Shown one piece after another: positions 1 to 13,157 of a DNA stretch of 64,000 nucleotides. A program made the translations under genes and the position numbers. Source of the stretch: Mesorhabditis belari (taxonomy: Eukaryota > Nematoda > Chromadorea > Rhabditida > Rhabditidae); assembly GCA_958450365.1 (NCBI GenBank), contig CAUEEP010000067.1, forward strand, positions 1 to 64,000, in the 5' to 3' direction. The notes under the pieces are model-generated. The model did not search any database. It worked only from the letters and a program-made list of their open reading frames with translations, and was not told the origin of the DNA. Positions within the stretch are counted from its first letter, which is position 1, and each line of letters begins with the position of its first letter.

Positions 1-1052
1 AGCGACACAGAACATTACTTTATATTAAAAGCAATTACCAACATCTAAAATCACTTTCTAAAACAAGAAATGCTTGAATATAGAAAATAGAAAAGTGAAA
101 AGAAAACGAATAGTGTATCCTAATTTTGAACTAAAAATAACAAAAAATAACTAAAATTTATCAAAAGAAGAGAATATGAAGATCAGCCTCGATTACAGGA
201 GTTATACTTCTAAAAACTCGTGTACGGGCAATAATGCGCCACCCTGTATCAGTTTTTGTAGAGGGAAAAAAAGTTCTGTGATTTCCCAAAGAAACGCCAC
301 AAGGTACAATTATTGTTAAAATCCTGCCCCAAAACCAGGATATATACCTGAACATGTTACAATTGCAGTATTTACGGTAACGCTTTTGCTTTTCGGTATT
401 ACAATTTTTGTACACAACAAGATTTTCTCGTAATCGCGATCAAAACCAAAGTTCATCGTTGAGAACAGAATTTGCAAGAATTGAAAAGACCAAGCATCGA
501 CATAAACCGGTAAAATTTTGGTTATTATGTTAAGCAATGAAATAGACCCGTGGAAATAATCTAAAATCTGAAAACGAAAAAATCGAATCAAAATCAAGAA
601 AAATACACGAGTCGATTTCTAGATTACAGATTTTGTGTAAGCAATTCAAAAGCGACATTGAATTAAATGAAAAAATGCAAGCTATTGTGAATCAAAAGTC
701 AATCAGAAGTCAAACAGTGAGACCCGAAGGAAAGATACTGGCTTAAGGAACTGAACATCAAAGGACACAACAGTTTTCAGGCTCACAGCTGTGCGTTGCC
801 CTATATGTGGGTTAATCGTTCTGTAATCCAGAATTTGGATGTTCAAGTCATATGCCAACGAGGCTGATACTTTGCGAGCTCTGAGCCGTTCTTGAATCTG
901 CACCACGAAGCGTCCTCCAAGTCGTCCATCACCCTTGACATTGGCCAAATCATCGAGATTGAGTCTGGAAAAGTTTTGCGGTTACGAACTTTGCTATATT
1001 TTATTTAAACTGTTATTTTTCTTGCTGTCAATCGGGCTTTTTATTGGTTCTA

Positions 1053-1599
1053 TTAGGCTTTTCAGAGTCTTTTTGTTCCTTTCGTACTTTCGTTAAAAAA
1101 TTAACAAATTCATCAATTAAACTATGATTTACTCTAAATAAAAAGTGTTTATTGTTTAATTTCCATAATTTTAAGTCAATTTTTGATTCACTTTCAAGCA
1201 AATTGAGAGTGAAACACGTGTTTTTCTATAAAAATCTCATAGAAAACCTCTACGAAGAAATTGGCTGAATGAATTTTTCTGAAAATTTGGCTATATACCT
1301 AACCTTTGTGCTTCTATCTTTTTATCTATTGACACGAAGATAGGTTTCCTTAGCTAAAGTGTCTAAACCGCATGTTTGAACAGGCAACCTTTTTTAACCA
1401 CCCGACTTCATACTCCCAAAAAAATTCAGACATAAGACATTTTAAACCCGTTTTAATGTTATTTTTGTAGAAAAATAATTGACCTTTCTAATGAAACAAA
1501 ACCATAATTCAATTGGTGCATTTGTTGGTTTTAAACTGTACGAAAAGTAGGAAAAGTTTAAGGTTCGAAAAGGAACCAAAAGACCCTCTGAAAGCCTTA
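1053..1599. mobile_element. Non-coding mariner-type MITE, copy 1
   Basis: Terminal inverted repeats start TTAGGCTTTTCAGAGTCTTTTTG on the left and recur in reverse on the right at about 1563-1599, with a TA on both outer sides. The interior has no long ORF and matches the elements at 34045-34578 and 59562-60080 almost base for base over several hundred bp. TA duplication and TTAGG termini are typical of mariner elements, so it is probably moved in trans by a mariner transposase. Confidence 0.75.
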
Positions 1600-3664
1600 T
1601 AGCTAGTCAATGTTCTTAGATTTTTAGAAGTTACATGTTTTATCTGACTGCTTGTTGACTGACTCTGACTAACTATCTAAATAAAACTGAATTTTTTCGT
1701 GAGACAGTTTGCAATTAGCCTATTATAGTTACGACTTCGTGAACTCACCACACTAAATAACAGCAGCAAACACCAGAATCGGAATGAATCCCAGTCGGCA
1801 GAGGAGAACGTTCCACTGACAACACCAAATCCACAGATACAGTTCATCAGAAACATGGTCACGTCAATAGAAGTTGTCACCCTAAAGAAATGGGGTAACT
1901 AACAATGTTAAGATATTTTTAATGAAATTAGTCGATTATCCCGGTCATCCCACAATAGTTTAATCCATGCATCAAGTCGGTTATATCGCCACAAGTTGGG
2001 GTGCATTTTGTATCACCGACTTAATGCACGGATCTTTTTTTAACCGACTAGTACCTATTTAATTTTAGCATAATCTGCCGAATTATGCATCTGTGAAATA
2101 ATCGGGGATGTTCAAAACGTAAAATTATTAGAAAAAGAAACCCTCTCTATCCACAAAAGCCTCTATTCCAACGAATGGGGCATCTTAAGTGACTGAGGTC
2201 AAAAATATATGCTTTCTTACTTGGTTTGTGTGGACTATCTGGATTACAGTAATATCGATTCAGTGGAATTAGTCGGGACAGGGCCATAAAATTAGAGCGA
2301 TTATCTGAGTTGCTATTCGGACCAAAAGTTTCCAAGTCTCAGATCAACGCTCACCTGACGAAATACATCTATTTGATTTTAGATAAGTACCTACTTAATT
2401 TCAGATAAATACCTATTTAATTTTGGCATCATCTACAACTATCATCTACAAATCAACCTAGATAACACTTCTTGGGCCTAAAAGTGGCAAAAGGCAGATC
2501 AAAGTTAGCCATCTCAGACTAATAAAGCAATTTTTATCCTCATCGTTTCACTCAAAAACTCACGAGAAGATCATCTGAAGCAAGTATAAATTTGTAAGCG
2601 TGCCCGGGCGAACGTAGCTGAAATTCTCGCAAAGACGAAAGTCCGACGAATGTTCCACCAATCAAAACGGCAACCAGGATCGATCACACGAAGAAGAGCC
2701 AACACCAATTCACATTGAGTCGGCCACTTTCTTTGGCACTAAATTTGTCGTTAAAACATTTTTAGATAAATTCTTTGAAATTTGGTTACTTAAGCAAATT
2801 AAAATCTTTATGTCGACTCACTTTCTTTCAATCTTTTGACAATTCTCGGAGCCAGCTCTTTTTCTCGTTGTCGGAGGCGTTTTGTTAGGGCCCTAAACTT
2901 GGGAAATCTTTACAATGACTTTTGAGTACTAAACTAGCAGTACTCAAATGATAAAATATAAAATAAAAATCAACATTTTCTGCTTGGGCTTTCTCTTCCT
3001 TATAAAGCTATACCCCCACTTTCGATCATGCTTCTCCCGTTTTGCTAGCATCTTTGGAATGAGAACAATGTCGCGTACGTATTCGTGAAGTCGGGTCGAA
3101 GTATGTCAATCTCAGCTAAATCCAAATAATAACATCTCTGACCAAGAATTTTACAAAACTTTAGAGAATCCAATTTCAATTGTTTACAAAAATAAAACTC
3201 ACGATACTCACGCTGCTCTGTACTCGCACTCCATCGGAATTTCGAATCGAGACGAAAATCTGTGATGGAATTTCCCCAAGTTCGCCTAAAGTGAATAAAT
3301 TTTACGTAATTTTGAAATTGGATCAAATTTTTATAAGGCGAACTCACCCAAGAACGTCTCCGGCGGTTTCACCTTAACGATGGCCCCTCTCGGGCTTTCG
3401 GCGGGGAAGTTGATCGAATGCTGGCCTCTTTGTGAAACCTAGAATTGTTTTTACATTGAGCCTCATTTTTATCCAACCTGTTCTTAATGCATTTTGGCAC
3501 CCCAGGCACTTTTGTCGATCCATTTACTCGTGTATTCGTGTCACTCCTCTCGCCGCTTCCCTGTGCGACATCAGTTTCTTCAGTCTCTTCAGTGGTTCGT
3601 GAACTACCCGCTCGGTGGCTCCCGGTAGTAGTGGTGGAGTGGTGTTACTGGCTGAAATAATACC

Positions 3665-4116
3665 CACCGTAAATATTCTAATAGAAGAGCCCCTTTAGGG
3701 CTGTCGCGTAGTCTAAGATTCCACTCAAACCGCGCTCATATCTCAGGCACCAGTACATTTATGTTTCGTGACACGCTTAGTATTTCCAAATTAAAATAGA
3801 GAAGGTGGGTGATTTTGCTGAGATGTAACACTTTTGTGCATTAATCGGCGCTTAGAACTAATAATTAAAAAGTGGCAAAAAAAAAGTCGATTTTCATCAT
3901 GAAAAAAGCCCATCCTTCAATCATTTTGTTCTAAGTGCCGGTTAATGCTAAAAATATGTGTTATATGTCAAAAATCATCCATCCTCTCTGCTTTAATTTG
4001 ATACGTAAGCGCGTAGATACAAATGTCTAGGCGCCGAGATATGAGCGTTTGTTTGAGAGTAAACTTGGACTACGCGGACGCTCTTATGAGCCCCCGCTTC
4101 TTAGAGTATTTATGGT
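3665..4116. mobile_element. Palindromic MITE with ACCGTAAATA termini, long copy
   Basis: The left half (ACCGTAAATATTCTAATAG, then GTCGCGTAGTCTAAG) is matched in reverse by the right half (CTTAGAGTATTTATGGTA, preceded by GACTACGCG). The two halves pair along nearly the full length around a centre near 3890. Relatives sit at 7187-7430, 13329-13586 and 26634-26944. It has no coding capacity. It interrupts the exon series of the unresolved minus-strand gene. Confidence 0.75.
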
Positions 4117-4809
4117 AGCTTCTGCAACTGCAAGATCTAATAGATTCAAGATTTGGGGATAAACTTTTAGACTACACAGAACTCAAGTTGAATCAAACTA
4201 AGACTTTTCGACTCAAGAAGACAGCATTATCATTATAACTTTCACTCCAAAACATAAAAAACAAATAAAATTTAATCTTAAAATTTTTAAGATCAAGAAA
4301 ACCAGCTTTTTTCCGTTTCAAACACCAACCATGAGATTCTACAGCGTTTGTCCTTGCTCCAAGCTCGGGTGTTCGGTTCGTGGTTTCTTGGTGGAGCAAC
4401 TGGCTCAGAAACATCGGAACTCGGCTTCTCTTGGCAGCTGAATAGGTGTAAGGTTATTCCATATTTCTAGATTATTTGCCTGTCTCCAAGTCCTTATTCG
4501 AGTCCTCAACAGCCGTTCCAACGTACACATACTTGCGGACCTTTTTCTCCTCCTCTTCGATTGGATCGATTCGGGGATATCTAGAAAATTGATTGGGTAA
4601 ATTTTAAAGATTTCCCACAAGGACCCACTTCTTCTTCTTCCTGATCGCCACCAGTGTCCATCTCATCATCTTCTCCACTACTCCCCCGATGAGCTCTCTT
4701 CCAAGTCTTCTTCTACAGCCGTTTCTCCTCTTGCGTAACGTTCTCGACCTTTGTTTCCGAGTCCTTCTCCTTGAAAGACGAGCCTCGTGCCTCTTGGATT
4801 TCCTGAACA

Positions 4810-7186
4810 AATTTTAGATTCGTTTTCCTGAATCCAGATCTAGACTTTATGGCGCTTTACCGATTCATTTACCGTTAGAATTAGAGTGCATTTCTTGCGA
4901 GTAAGTAATTACTCGAGTAAATTCGCATGGTATTCTTTACTCGATTAATCGACGTTTTGATCGCGTAACTACGAGTAATCCTCTTTACCCATCGAGTAAA
5001 TGTGAATATCTTTACATTTGAGGGAATTTGCCACCAAATTAGTTAAGCGGCTGAATATCTTTAAAAGGAGTCGTACATATAAGCTTCGGCCCTCGTGATT
5101 TTTCCGCGCCAATTTTTTGTAATAAAGTACTAAAAAAGTACTTTCACTTTGCACTAAAAAAGTACCGGTAATTTTTCTCAAATGTGCGTTTTAAAAAACG
5201 CATTACCTCGAGGAACACACTCCTAAGCTAGAATCAATTGCTCACTCTATTGGACTCGACTTTAGAAGCCTATTTTGCGCGCAAAACCCTCAATCTTAGT
5301 ACACAAAACCCAATTTTCCTTCAAAAAGGTGAAATATTTGATTCTTAATGAGTTACTGGGCAAGTTAGCCGAGTAGTTCAATCACTTGGTTCAACTTCTT
5401 TACCTTGTCTCGAATGTCCTGCAACGCGATTTCAGACTTGGTACCGGTTGACCACAAAGTTTGAGATAAATTTCCTAAACTTTGATTCATTTCTATTACT
5501 GATCCAAATCTTTACCTTATAGTATTTCCGGGGGTAATACAAACGCTTGTGTTTGTATCAAGTTTTACCAAACGAGTGAGGTAATTCTCACTCCGAAGTT
5601 GTGGGGAAACACGTGCAAAGCATCAAATGGATCCAGAACCCTGAATTGATTGCGTAAGTCTAAGATAAAGAAAAAAATTCCCAGTTGTTATAATGATTGC
5701 TTACTCATCTTGTTATCATGGGATTGATCGTTACTCAAGCTATAAGCTGATTTTAAAATGGAAAAATCGATTAACCATCAAAATTTTGCGAACCGCTCAC
5801 CACAATAGATCGTAAGCCTTCCATAACGTGAAATAGCACAATGTGTAGATTGCTAAGTCAAGTTGAAATGCTGAAAAATGGGATGTTTATTTGATCCACC
5901 CAATTGATCACAGCTAAATAACGCTCTGACTAAAATCCGAGTATTAAAAACGTACATTTTCCTGTACTCAACTTCGGAATTCCCGAAGAATTTGAGCCAG
6001 GACATTAAAATTTTGCTCTAGTACAATTCCCTTCAGCGAATGTTTAATAATCAGTACTGGACTTCTTATAGCTAGAATCTTTTCTAGAATAGAATATTTA
6101 GAATAAGAGTTAAGATTAGCAACCGTGTTTGAATCTGGCATGCTTAAATTGATATTTTTCACACTCTTAAGCTCTTGAGATTGTATTAAACTTATTCTTT
6201 ATTGTTGTTTATTGTTTAACTTATTCTTTATTGTTGTTTATTGTTTAACTTATTCTTTATTGTTGTTTATTGTTTAACTTATTCTTCTTCTTCAGCTAAA
6301 TAGTTTCATTTACGAATTTTTTGCTTGCTTACTGAACCAACTCCAAATAGACCTCTAAATAAAACAAAACAAAATAAAACCAAAACAAACCTCTAAGCAT
6401 GACATAAACAAGCGGTAGTAGGACCAGAATTTGAACCACAGAACCACTTCATCCCTCTTAGGAGTTTATGAGTATTGCATCATATGAAGAAATTTTTCTA
6501 AATCGTGAGATATAACCATTCAAACACTAAATAGAAAAAGGGCAAAGTGGTCAAATTGAAAACCACCTTAAAAACAAACGAGAGAAATGTTTGCGATGAG
6601 TAATAGGGCAAAAATTTTTACGATCAAGGGTAAGGGCACTTTTCGGGGTGGATGCCAAGAGAATCGGCACAAAAAACGAAAACAACAAACAATGGAACAG
6701 TGGAGGGAGAAAAGAAAGGAGAGATTGGGGAATTGGGTGAGAAGAAAAAGATTCGGGGAAAGATAGAATGATTAGAGAATTGGGAAAGATTTCAAAACCC
6801 ATGAGCGGGGAATTAGAGTCTGTCACTACAGAGTGATACAAAGAACAAGAGCGTTGCTGAGTGAAAGATTTCATGAAAAGATCAATTGCGCTGGAGATTC
6901 AGATTTTAGTGACGAAATAGAGAGCGTAAAAGAAGCAAATGACAGATTGGAGAAATAGAAATAGAATATAGAGAATAGGAGAGTAGGGAAAGAAAACGAG
7001 AAGTGAAAAGATTTTTTTCTTTAAAGAGACTTAGATTATTTAGAGAGATGCTGGAGGAGGAAAGTGATGGTGGTAAATCCGGAAAATAGTTGAATACTAC
7101 AGAATAAGTGAAAAGACGAGAAGAAAACAGTGATCCCTGCGGAGAAGAGATCCAGAAAGCCATTGAAATAGTGCCGTAAATTACTC
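4810..7186. other. Mostly non-coding stretch with a short triplicated repeat
   Basis: Apart from two possible exons near 5409-5474 and 5595-5640, no gene is visible. At about 6186-6290 a unit of roughly 30 bp (TTATTCTTTATTGTTGTTTA plus flank) is repeated just over three times. The 6550-7180 part is purine-rich on the + strand and gives minus-strand ORFs of biased composition that resemble no protein. Confidence 0.6.
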
Positions 7187-7430
7187 CTAATAGAATGCCA
7201 CTTCCTATAATTTCGGGCGTGCCGCATAGTCGCATAAGTCTAATTTGAACGTCCACTCCTCCGCGCTGCTTTATGTTACAGTGTGCGCTTAGGTTAGCTC
7301 CTTGAAATCTATTTTTTGGTACCAAAAGTCTAGTTGGGGGGAGTCTAAGGGGCTGAGAAATGATTTCTCTAAAAGAAGTTAGACTACGCGACTGTACGGA
7401 GGTGTTCTATTAGAGTATTTATGATAAGCT
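7187..7430. mobile_element. ACCGTAAATA-family MITE, diverged copy
   Basis: The left end near AATTACTCCTAATAGAATGCC and the right end TTCTATTAGAGTATTTATGATA are inverted repeats. Both are followed inward by the GACTACGCG / CGCATAGTCGCATAAGTC signature seen in the copies at 3665-4116 and 26634-26944. More diverged than those copies. Confidence 0.6.
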
Positions 7431-7595
7431 TCCTTTAATAGGAAAAGGTAGTGGACTCTGAGAAATCTCTGAATAAGAGAAAGGACGTCTCTGAATAGAT
7501 GAAAAAACAGCAAACTATGAGAGCTATTCTTCTCTCAGTTAAAAACACAGATTATCTAGAGATGTTGAAGGAGGAATTGGTGAGTTCGGGAAATA

Positions 7596-8201
7596 TTAGG
7601 TTGGTCCGGAAATAAATGAGCGTTACCGAGTTCGAATTCGTACGGCACCCATTTATTGAGCTTTTTGACTTTCCAATCCGTTTCAAGCGGTCGGAAATGG
7701 TCGTCTTGCTCACGCCAAGCTCCTCCGCAAGCTCTAGAATAGTCGTACGTGGATTTGCTTCCACCAGGCTCTTCAGTTCGTCGTCACCGCGTTCAACAGG
7801 ACGCCTACGCCTTTCTTTATCTTCGAGATCAAAATCACTAGCTCCGAATTTTCGGAACCAAAGTTCGCACTGTTGACTCGCCGACACTGCCTCGGTCCCA
7901 AGCTTCATTAATGCTTACACATGAGCCGTCTCAGCTGCATTGCGACCGAGCTTGAACTCATAAAAAGAAAATCAGGCGAAACTTGCTTTCGGACATCTAA
8001 AACAGTGGAAGCTTAAAATCGCCAAAAATTTTATTTTCAACAAAATTTAAAAAGTATGGTTAAAGAGAGCACGAAATCAGCTTTCTAATGATATATAAAA
8101 TTACAAGGTACGGAGCATACTTTATTGAGAAAATGTACCCAAATAATAAACAATACAAACGCTCCAAAACAATACAAAATAAATATTTCCGGACAACTTA
8201 A
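7596..8201 (-). mobile_element. Internally deleted mariner element keeping the transposase DNA-binding part
   Basis: Terminal inverted repeats TTAGGTTGGTCCGGAAATAA (left) and TTAAGTTGTCCGGAAATATT (right, read in reverse) are flanked by TA on both sides. On the minus strand at about 7620-7910 the translation contains LEDKERRRRPVE and LAEELGVSKTTISDRLKRIG, the helix-turn-helix region of a mariner transposase. No catalytic DDD domain follows, so about half of a normal 1.25 kb mariner is missing. The N-terminal part is also frameshifted. Such deletion derivatives can only move with a transposase supplied in trans. Confidence 0.85.
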
Positions 8202-9317
8202 TAGTAGGACACCACAAATTCGCGCGAAACACCGTTTTTTTGGTGAGTTTTTGCCCTTGTGTGATACGCGATTCGACTTTTAAAAAATGCGCTGATCACA
8301 AATCTGGATCACAATTTAAAATTTTTCTTTTTGTTTGTTTTCTGCGTTACATTTCGTGTCACAAAACGCAGAAAAAAAAAGCAAAAGAAAAAGGCTCGAA
8401 TTTTATTAAAATTTCATCCATTACGAACATTTTGGATGCAAAAACAGCAAGATTGATGCGTTCTTCTTAGAGTTAAGTTAAAGTTATTAGAGTTTTCCGA
8501 AACCACCTCACATTTTCGATCCAAAAAACAGCAAGATTGATGCGTTCTTCTTAGAGTTAAGTTAAAGTTATTAGAGTTTTCCGAAACCACCTCTTGGTGT
8601 TCCGGAAATGTAAAAATGCCAGTGTTAATTTTTCAAAAATCTTCATTTAAAAAAAATTGTCAATGGGATCTTTAAAAAATTTTCAAATTCGTGATCAGCA
8701 CATGTTTTTGAATCAAAGCACACGGCCAAATTCACCAGAAAACCATTCTTTTGCCTTATTTTGCGTGGATGTGCACAATGGAATAGGTGAAAAAGACAGC
8801 AAGATTTCAGGGATCCTTTTCTCAATAAGAGACACAGACTATTGCGATTCTAGAGGCGATCGAAGAGAAAAAGTGGTGAATCTGAGAAATATAAGGATAC
8901 CACAGAATAGAGGAAAAAGACAGCAAGATATCAGAGATCCTTCTCTCAATAAGAGACGCAGACTGAATCGATCGAAAGACATCGTCAACATCGAAAAGTC
9001 TCTCTACTCCCTTTCCCCCCTTTTTCCCTTTTCCGCGCATTCGGCGCGACAAAGAGAAAAGGGAAAAGCGAGCACCCATTCCACCCGTCCCTTTGCTTGA
9101 CTAGCACTCTCTCAATCATTTGTTTCTAAACATTTTTTGTTTATTTTCATGATCTTTGTCAAATTGTTGAAATCAGAGAGATGCCATCCATTTTGCGTTT
9201 TCGCTGTTAACTGTTCACTTTATCTCATTCGGAACTTTCTTTTCAGAACTTGTGGAAGTCAGAACTTGTCGATTTTCTAATAAAACAAAGTCTACAAAGC
9301 TTGTTTTAATGGTTATC
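8202..9317. repeat. Intergenic block with two short direct duplications
   Basis: A roughly 70-bp segment (AACAGCAAGATTGATGCG through CCGAAACCACCTC) occurs at about 8440-8510 and again at 8525-8594. A second, diverged duplication (GACAGCAAGAT, CTCAATAAGAGAC) occurs at about 8796-8832 and 8918-8962. No gene is visible. Confidence 0.65.
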
Positions 9318-9752
9318 GGACATTTGATACGCGCCCGCCTCTTTGCCATTGGCAATCTAACTTTGAGCTCAAGTATCTTGGTGTTGAGCTGTCCAATTTC
9401 AATATTCTTGGTATCATTAGATTCGCCAAGTCTTTCTCTGTCGATTGGTATAAAAACTATTGAAATTGGACATCCTAACACCAAGATATTTGAGCTCAAA
9501 GTTAGGTTGCCAATGGCAAAGGGGCAGGGACGTATAAAAGGAAGCCCGCCCCTTCGCCATTGGCAATCCAACTTTGAGCTGCAATATCTTGGTGTTCGGT
9601 TGTCCAATTTTAATAGTTTTGTACCAATCGACAGAGAAAGACTTGGTGCGTTTAATGGTACCAAGAATATTTAAATTGAACAGCTCAACACCAAGAAATT
9701 TCAGCTCAAAGTTAGGTCGCCAATGGCAAAGCGGCGGGAATCAAATGTCCCA
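9318..9752. repeat. Two tandem foldback units inside one inverted repeat
   Basis: Each unit, about 9335-9535 and 9545-9745, is itself an inverted repeat. Its arms read TTTGCCATTGGCAATCTAAC and CTTGGTGTTGAGCTGTCC, and the same sequence returns in reverse at the far end. An outer pair (GGACATTTGATACGCGC versus GGCGGGAATCAAATGTCC) encloses both. The hairpin gives the same open frames on both strands, which are artefacts of symmetry rather than genes. Confidence 0.75.
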
Positions 9753-9897
9753 CAATCTATTTTAATTGCTGTTGTAAATCATTCAATTAAGAAAAGTTGA
9801 TGGTTTTTAAACTTTTAAGTGATCAAAGATCGGTTTTGAGTTTAAATTTTATATTCTTTAAAAGCTTTAAGCTTTTTTGGAGAGGAAATAGGATCTT

Positions 9898-12645
9898 TTT
9901 TGATTTTTGATTAAGCAAGAGAATCTTTTTCAACAGTTTTTTACTAATTTTCTTACCCAACTCATTGTCAACTTGTTTATTTCCCTCTTTCTCCTTTCTC
10001 GAAAATCTAAATGCTCATTCGATTGCGAAACTCAACAATGATAAGATACTAAATCTATAAAAGCTTTCAATTTCAATGCTTTATGCTTTATGACCTTTCA
10101 ATTCCAATGCTATCAAAAGAGAATTTCTTCTTTTTCTTTTTTTCATAATATTTATTGTAGAGCCAGAGAGGTTCTTTATGTTTTCAGAGTTCTATTCCAA
10201 CTATTCCAACTATTCCAATTGTTTTCAGAGTCCTATTCCAAGAGAAATAAATTCAGGCGGGCAGTTGTGAAATTTCAAAATTTCCTCTCTTGCATAGTGT
10301 CCGGGTATTTTGACCGGGTCGTCACGCTTTGAAGGCCTTGAACTTTATGCAGAGATGATATTTTTGTCAGCTTTTTATATCACTTTATAGAGGACATTTC
10401 AGGCTTTCAGATGATACCAAATAAAGCTTGATTGGATAATCCAGTCCAAGAAAATCAGAGCCAACTCTGAGCAAATGAGGCCTATCCAACTTGGGTGTTG
10501 TGCCGCCTGGTTTGCTTTCGGGTTTGATATTCTTTTTTCTTGAATATCTTTAGAAAATCGATTCAGTATCTGAACATTGCTTTCTATTGCTTTCTATAAT
10601 CGTAGACTTTCTGATAATCTAGAGATTTTAGCAATCTTGGGCTCTTGCGTAGTGTCCGGGTATTTTGAACGGGTCGTCACGCTTTGAAGGCCTATAACTT
10701 TATGCAGAGATGATATTTTTGTGAACTCTTTATATAATTGTACAGTGGACATTCCAGGCTTCCAAATGATGCCAAATAAAGCTTGATTGAATAATCCAGT
10801 CCAAGAAAATCAGCGCCAACTCTGAGCAAATGATGCCTATCCAACATGGGTGTCAAACTTTGATTTCAGTTCACTTTTTCGTTAGAACAAGCTATTGATA
10901 TCTGTTTTTTGCTTATTCAAACGTTCTCAATAATAATATTTTCCGCATTTATACGCTCTAAACAAAACAAAACAAACAAAATATTTTTATTTCTCTTAAG
11001 CCTGCCTTTTCTTTTTTTTTTTGTATTCGATTTGTACTTATCGCATTTCAAAACAAAAATTATCTCCGTACTATTGTTGTTGTTTTTTCTGGATTTTCAC
11101 TAAATTGGCTATTTTTAAAGGATTTTTGTGTTGCCTAGTGACTAAATAGACAAAAAGATGTAGAAATTAGAGCTTGTAAAAGCTTGTAGATTGTAGAAAG
11201 AAAAAGTAAGGGGCCAAATGTTCAAAACAAAAGTTTGAAATTCAAAAATTAAATTAAATCTAACCTAAAAACTTTAAAACTGAACTTTAAAAAGGAAATT
11301 TAATGAAAATTTGCAATAAAATGATTCAGTTTTGGTTTTTCAAAAGGAAGTTTTACGCAAAAATCTAAAACTATTTCGATTTCATAAAACACTTGCACAA
11401 TAAGCTTTGAAAAGCTTGATTTACTACTTCTACAAGTTAATTAAAAGCTTTTTATCAAAAGCTTTGGTCTAAAATTACCTCTGAAGCATTTGCAAAATAA
11501 AATAACATCCTGACACTTTTGTAGTATTGGCAATGCTTTCAAAATTTTCTCTCTTGCGTAGTGTCCGGGTCTTTTGAACGGGTCCTACGCTTTGAAGGCC
11601 TATAACTCTATCCAGAGATGATATTTTTGTTAACTCTTTATATAATTGTACAGTGGACATTCCAGGCTTCCAAATGATGCCAAATAAAGCTTGATTGAAT
11701 AATCCAGTCCAAGAAAATCAGAGCCAACTCTGAGCAAATGATGCCTATCCAACTCGGGTGTTGTGTCCCCTGGTTTGCATGGGAATGAAAAATCCAGTCA
11801 AGCTTTATTTGGTATCATCTGAAAGCCTGAAATGTCCTCTGTACAATAATATAAAGAGTTAACAAAAAATATCATCTCTGGATAAATTTATAGGCCTTCA
11901 AAGAGTGACGAAGAGAAATACCCGGAAACTACGCAAGAGCCCAAGATTGCTAAAATCTCTAGATTATCAGAAAGTATACGATTATAGAAAGCAATAGAAA
12001 GCAATGTTCAGATACTGAATCGATTTTCTAAAGATATTCAAGAAAAAGAATATCAAACCCGAAAGCAAACCAGGCGACACAACACCCAAGTTGGATAGGC
12101 CTCATTTGGATTATCCAATCAAGCTTTATTTGGTATCATCTGAAATCTGAAATGTCCTCTATAAAGTGATATAAAAAGCTAACAAAAATATCATCTCTGC
12201 ATAAAGTTCAAGGCCTTCAAAGCGTGACGACCCGGTCAAAATACCCGGACACTATGCAAGAGAGGAAATTTTGAAATTTCACAACTGCCCGCCTGAATTT
12301 ATTTCTCTTGGAATAGGACTCTGAAAACAATTGGAATAGTTGGAATAGTTGGAATAGAACTCTGAAAACATAAAGAACCTCTCTGGCTCTACAATAAATA
12401 TTATGGAAAAAAGAAAAAGAAGAAATTCTCTTTTGATAGCTTTAGAATTGAAAGGTCATAAAGCATAAAGCATTGGAATTTAAAGCTTTTATAGATTTAG
12501 TATCTTATCGTTGTTGAGTTTCGCAATCGAATGAGCATTTAGATTTTCGAGAAAGGAGAAAGAGGGAAATAAACAAGTTGACAATGAGTTGGGTAAGGAA
12601 ATTAGTAAAAAGCTGTTGAAAAAGATTCTCTTGCTTAATCAAAAA
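9898..12645. repeat. 2.7 kb inverted duplication (large palindrome)
   Basis: The left arm from TTTTGATTAAGCAAGAGAATC onward (about 9898-10700) reappears reverse-complemented at about 11930-12645, with only scattered differences and small indels. The centre holds further copies of a repeat beginning GTGTCCGGGTATTTTGAACG, found at 10297, 10656, 11564, about 11925, 12230 and 12775. The arms near 10541-10650 and 11945-12050 also contain a stretch matching exon 22 and the adjoining intron of the ABC transporter gene at 28170-28270. No intact gene is present. Confidence 0.8.
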
Positions 12646-13157
12646 ATCCAATTAAGCTTTATTTGATATCATTTGAAAGCCTGAAATGTCCTCTGTAGAA
12701 TTATTGAAAGAGCTAACAAAAATATGATCTCTGCATAAAGTTATAGGCCTTCAAAGCATGACCACCCGTTCAAAATACCCGGACACTACGCAAGAGAGGA
12801 AATTTTGAAATTCCACAACTGCCCGCCTGAATTTATTTCTCTGACCACCTGTGCGCCTTTTTAACGGTCACAGAAAAACAGCTTCTCTATAAACAAACCG
12901 AGAAAAACTTTTCGTTGGAAAAAAAAATCGTTATCTCTATTTTTTTCACAATATTTTCAAGTCGTGAATCAATCGCAATTTTTCCATGAAAAGTTCGCCG
13001 GTTTTCACTTTTCTTTTCCCTTTTTTTTCGATAATTTCTTCACAAAAATATCTTCCCGCTTCTTTTTACCTGTTTTGAGAGATTGCAAAGTCGTTTTTTC
13101 TTTTTCGATTTGTCTATTTGTCTGTGTTTGACAAAATTCTTTGAATTCATTCAGAAA

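Larger units (their letters stand above)
161..5640 (-). pseudogene. Unresolved, possibly decayed, multi-exon membrane-protein gene
   Basis: Several exon-like blocks with good acceptors and donors run on the minus strand, listed from N to C. They are near 5595-5640 (VLDPFDALHVFPHN), 5409-5474, 4621-4801 (acidic, Glu-rich), 4460-4581 (YPRIDPIEEEEKKVRKYVYV), 3341-3438 (INFPAESPRGAIVKV, in phase with the next block), 3215-3288 (EIPSQIFVSIRNSDG), 2570-2730 (hydrophobic LVAVLIGGTFVGLSSL), 1748-1878 (hydrophobic MFLMNCICGFGVV), 780-962 (VVQIQERLRARKVSASLAYD) and 350-570. The picture is an acidic cytosolic or extracellular part followed by membrane segments. I do not recognise the family. The open frame is broken by a TGA inside the 2.6-2.7 kb hydrophobic block and by frame changes in the acidic block, so it is either a pseudogene or I have misplaced introns. 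A MITE lies inside it at 3665-4116 and another at 1053-1599. Limits are approximate. Confidence 0.35.
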
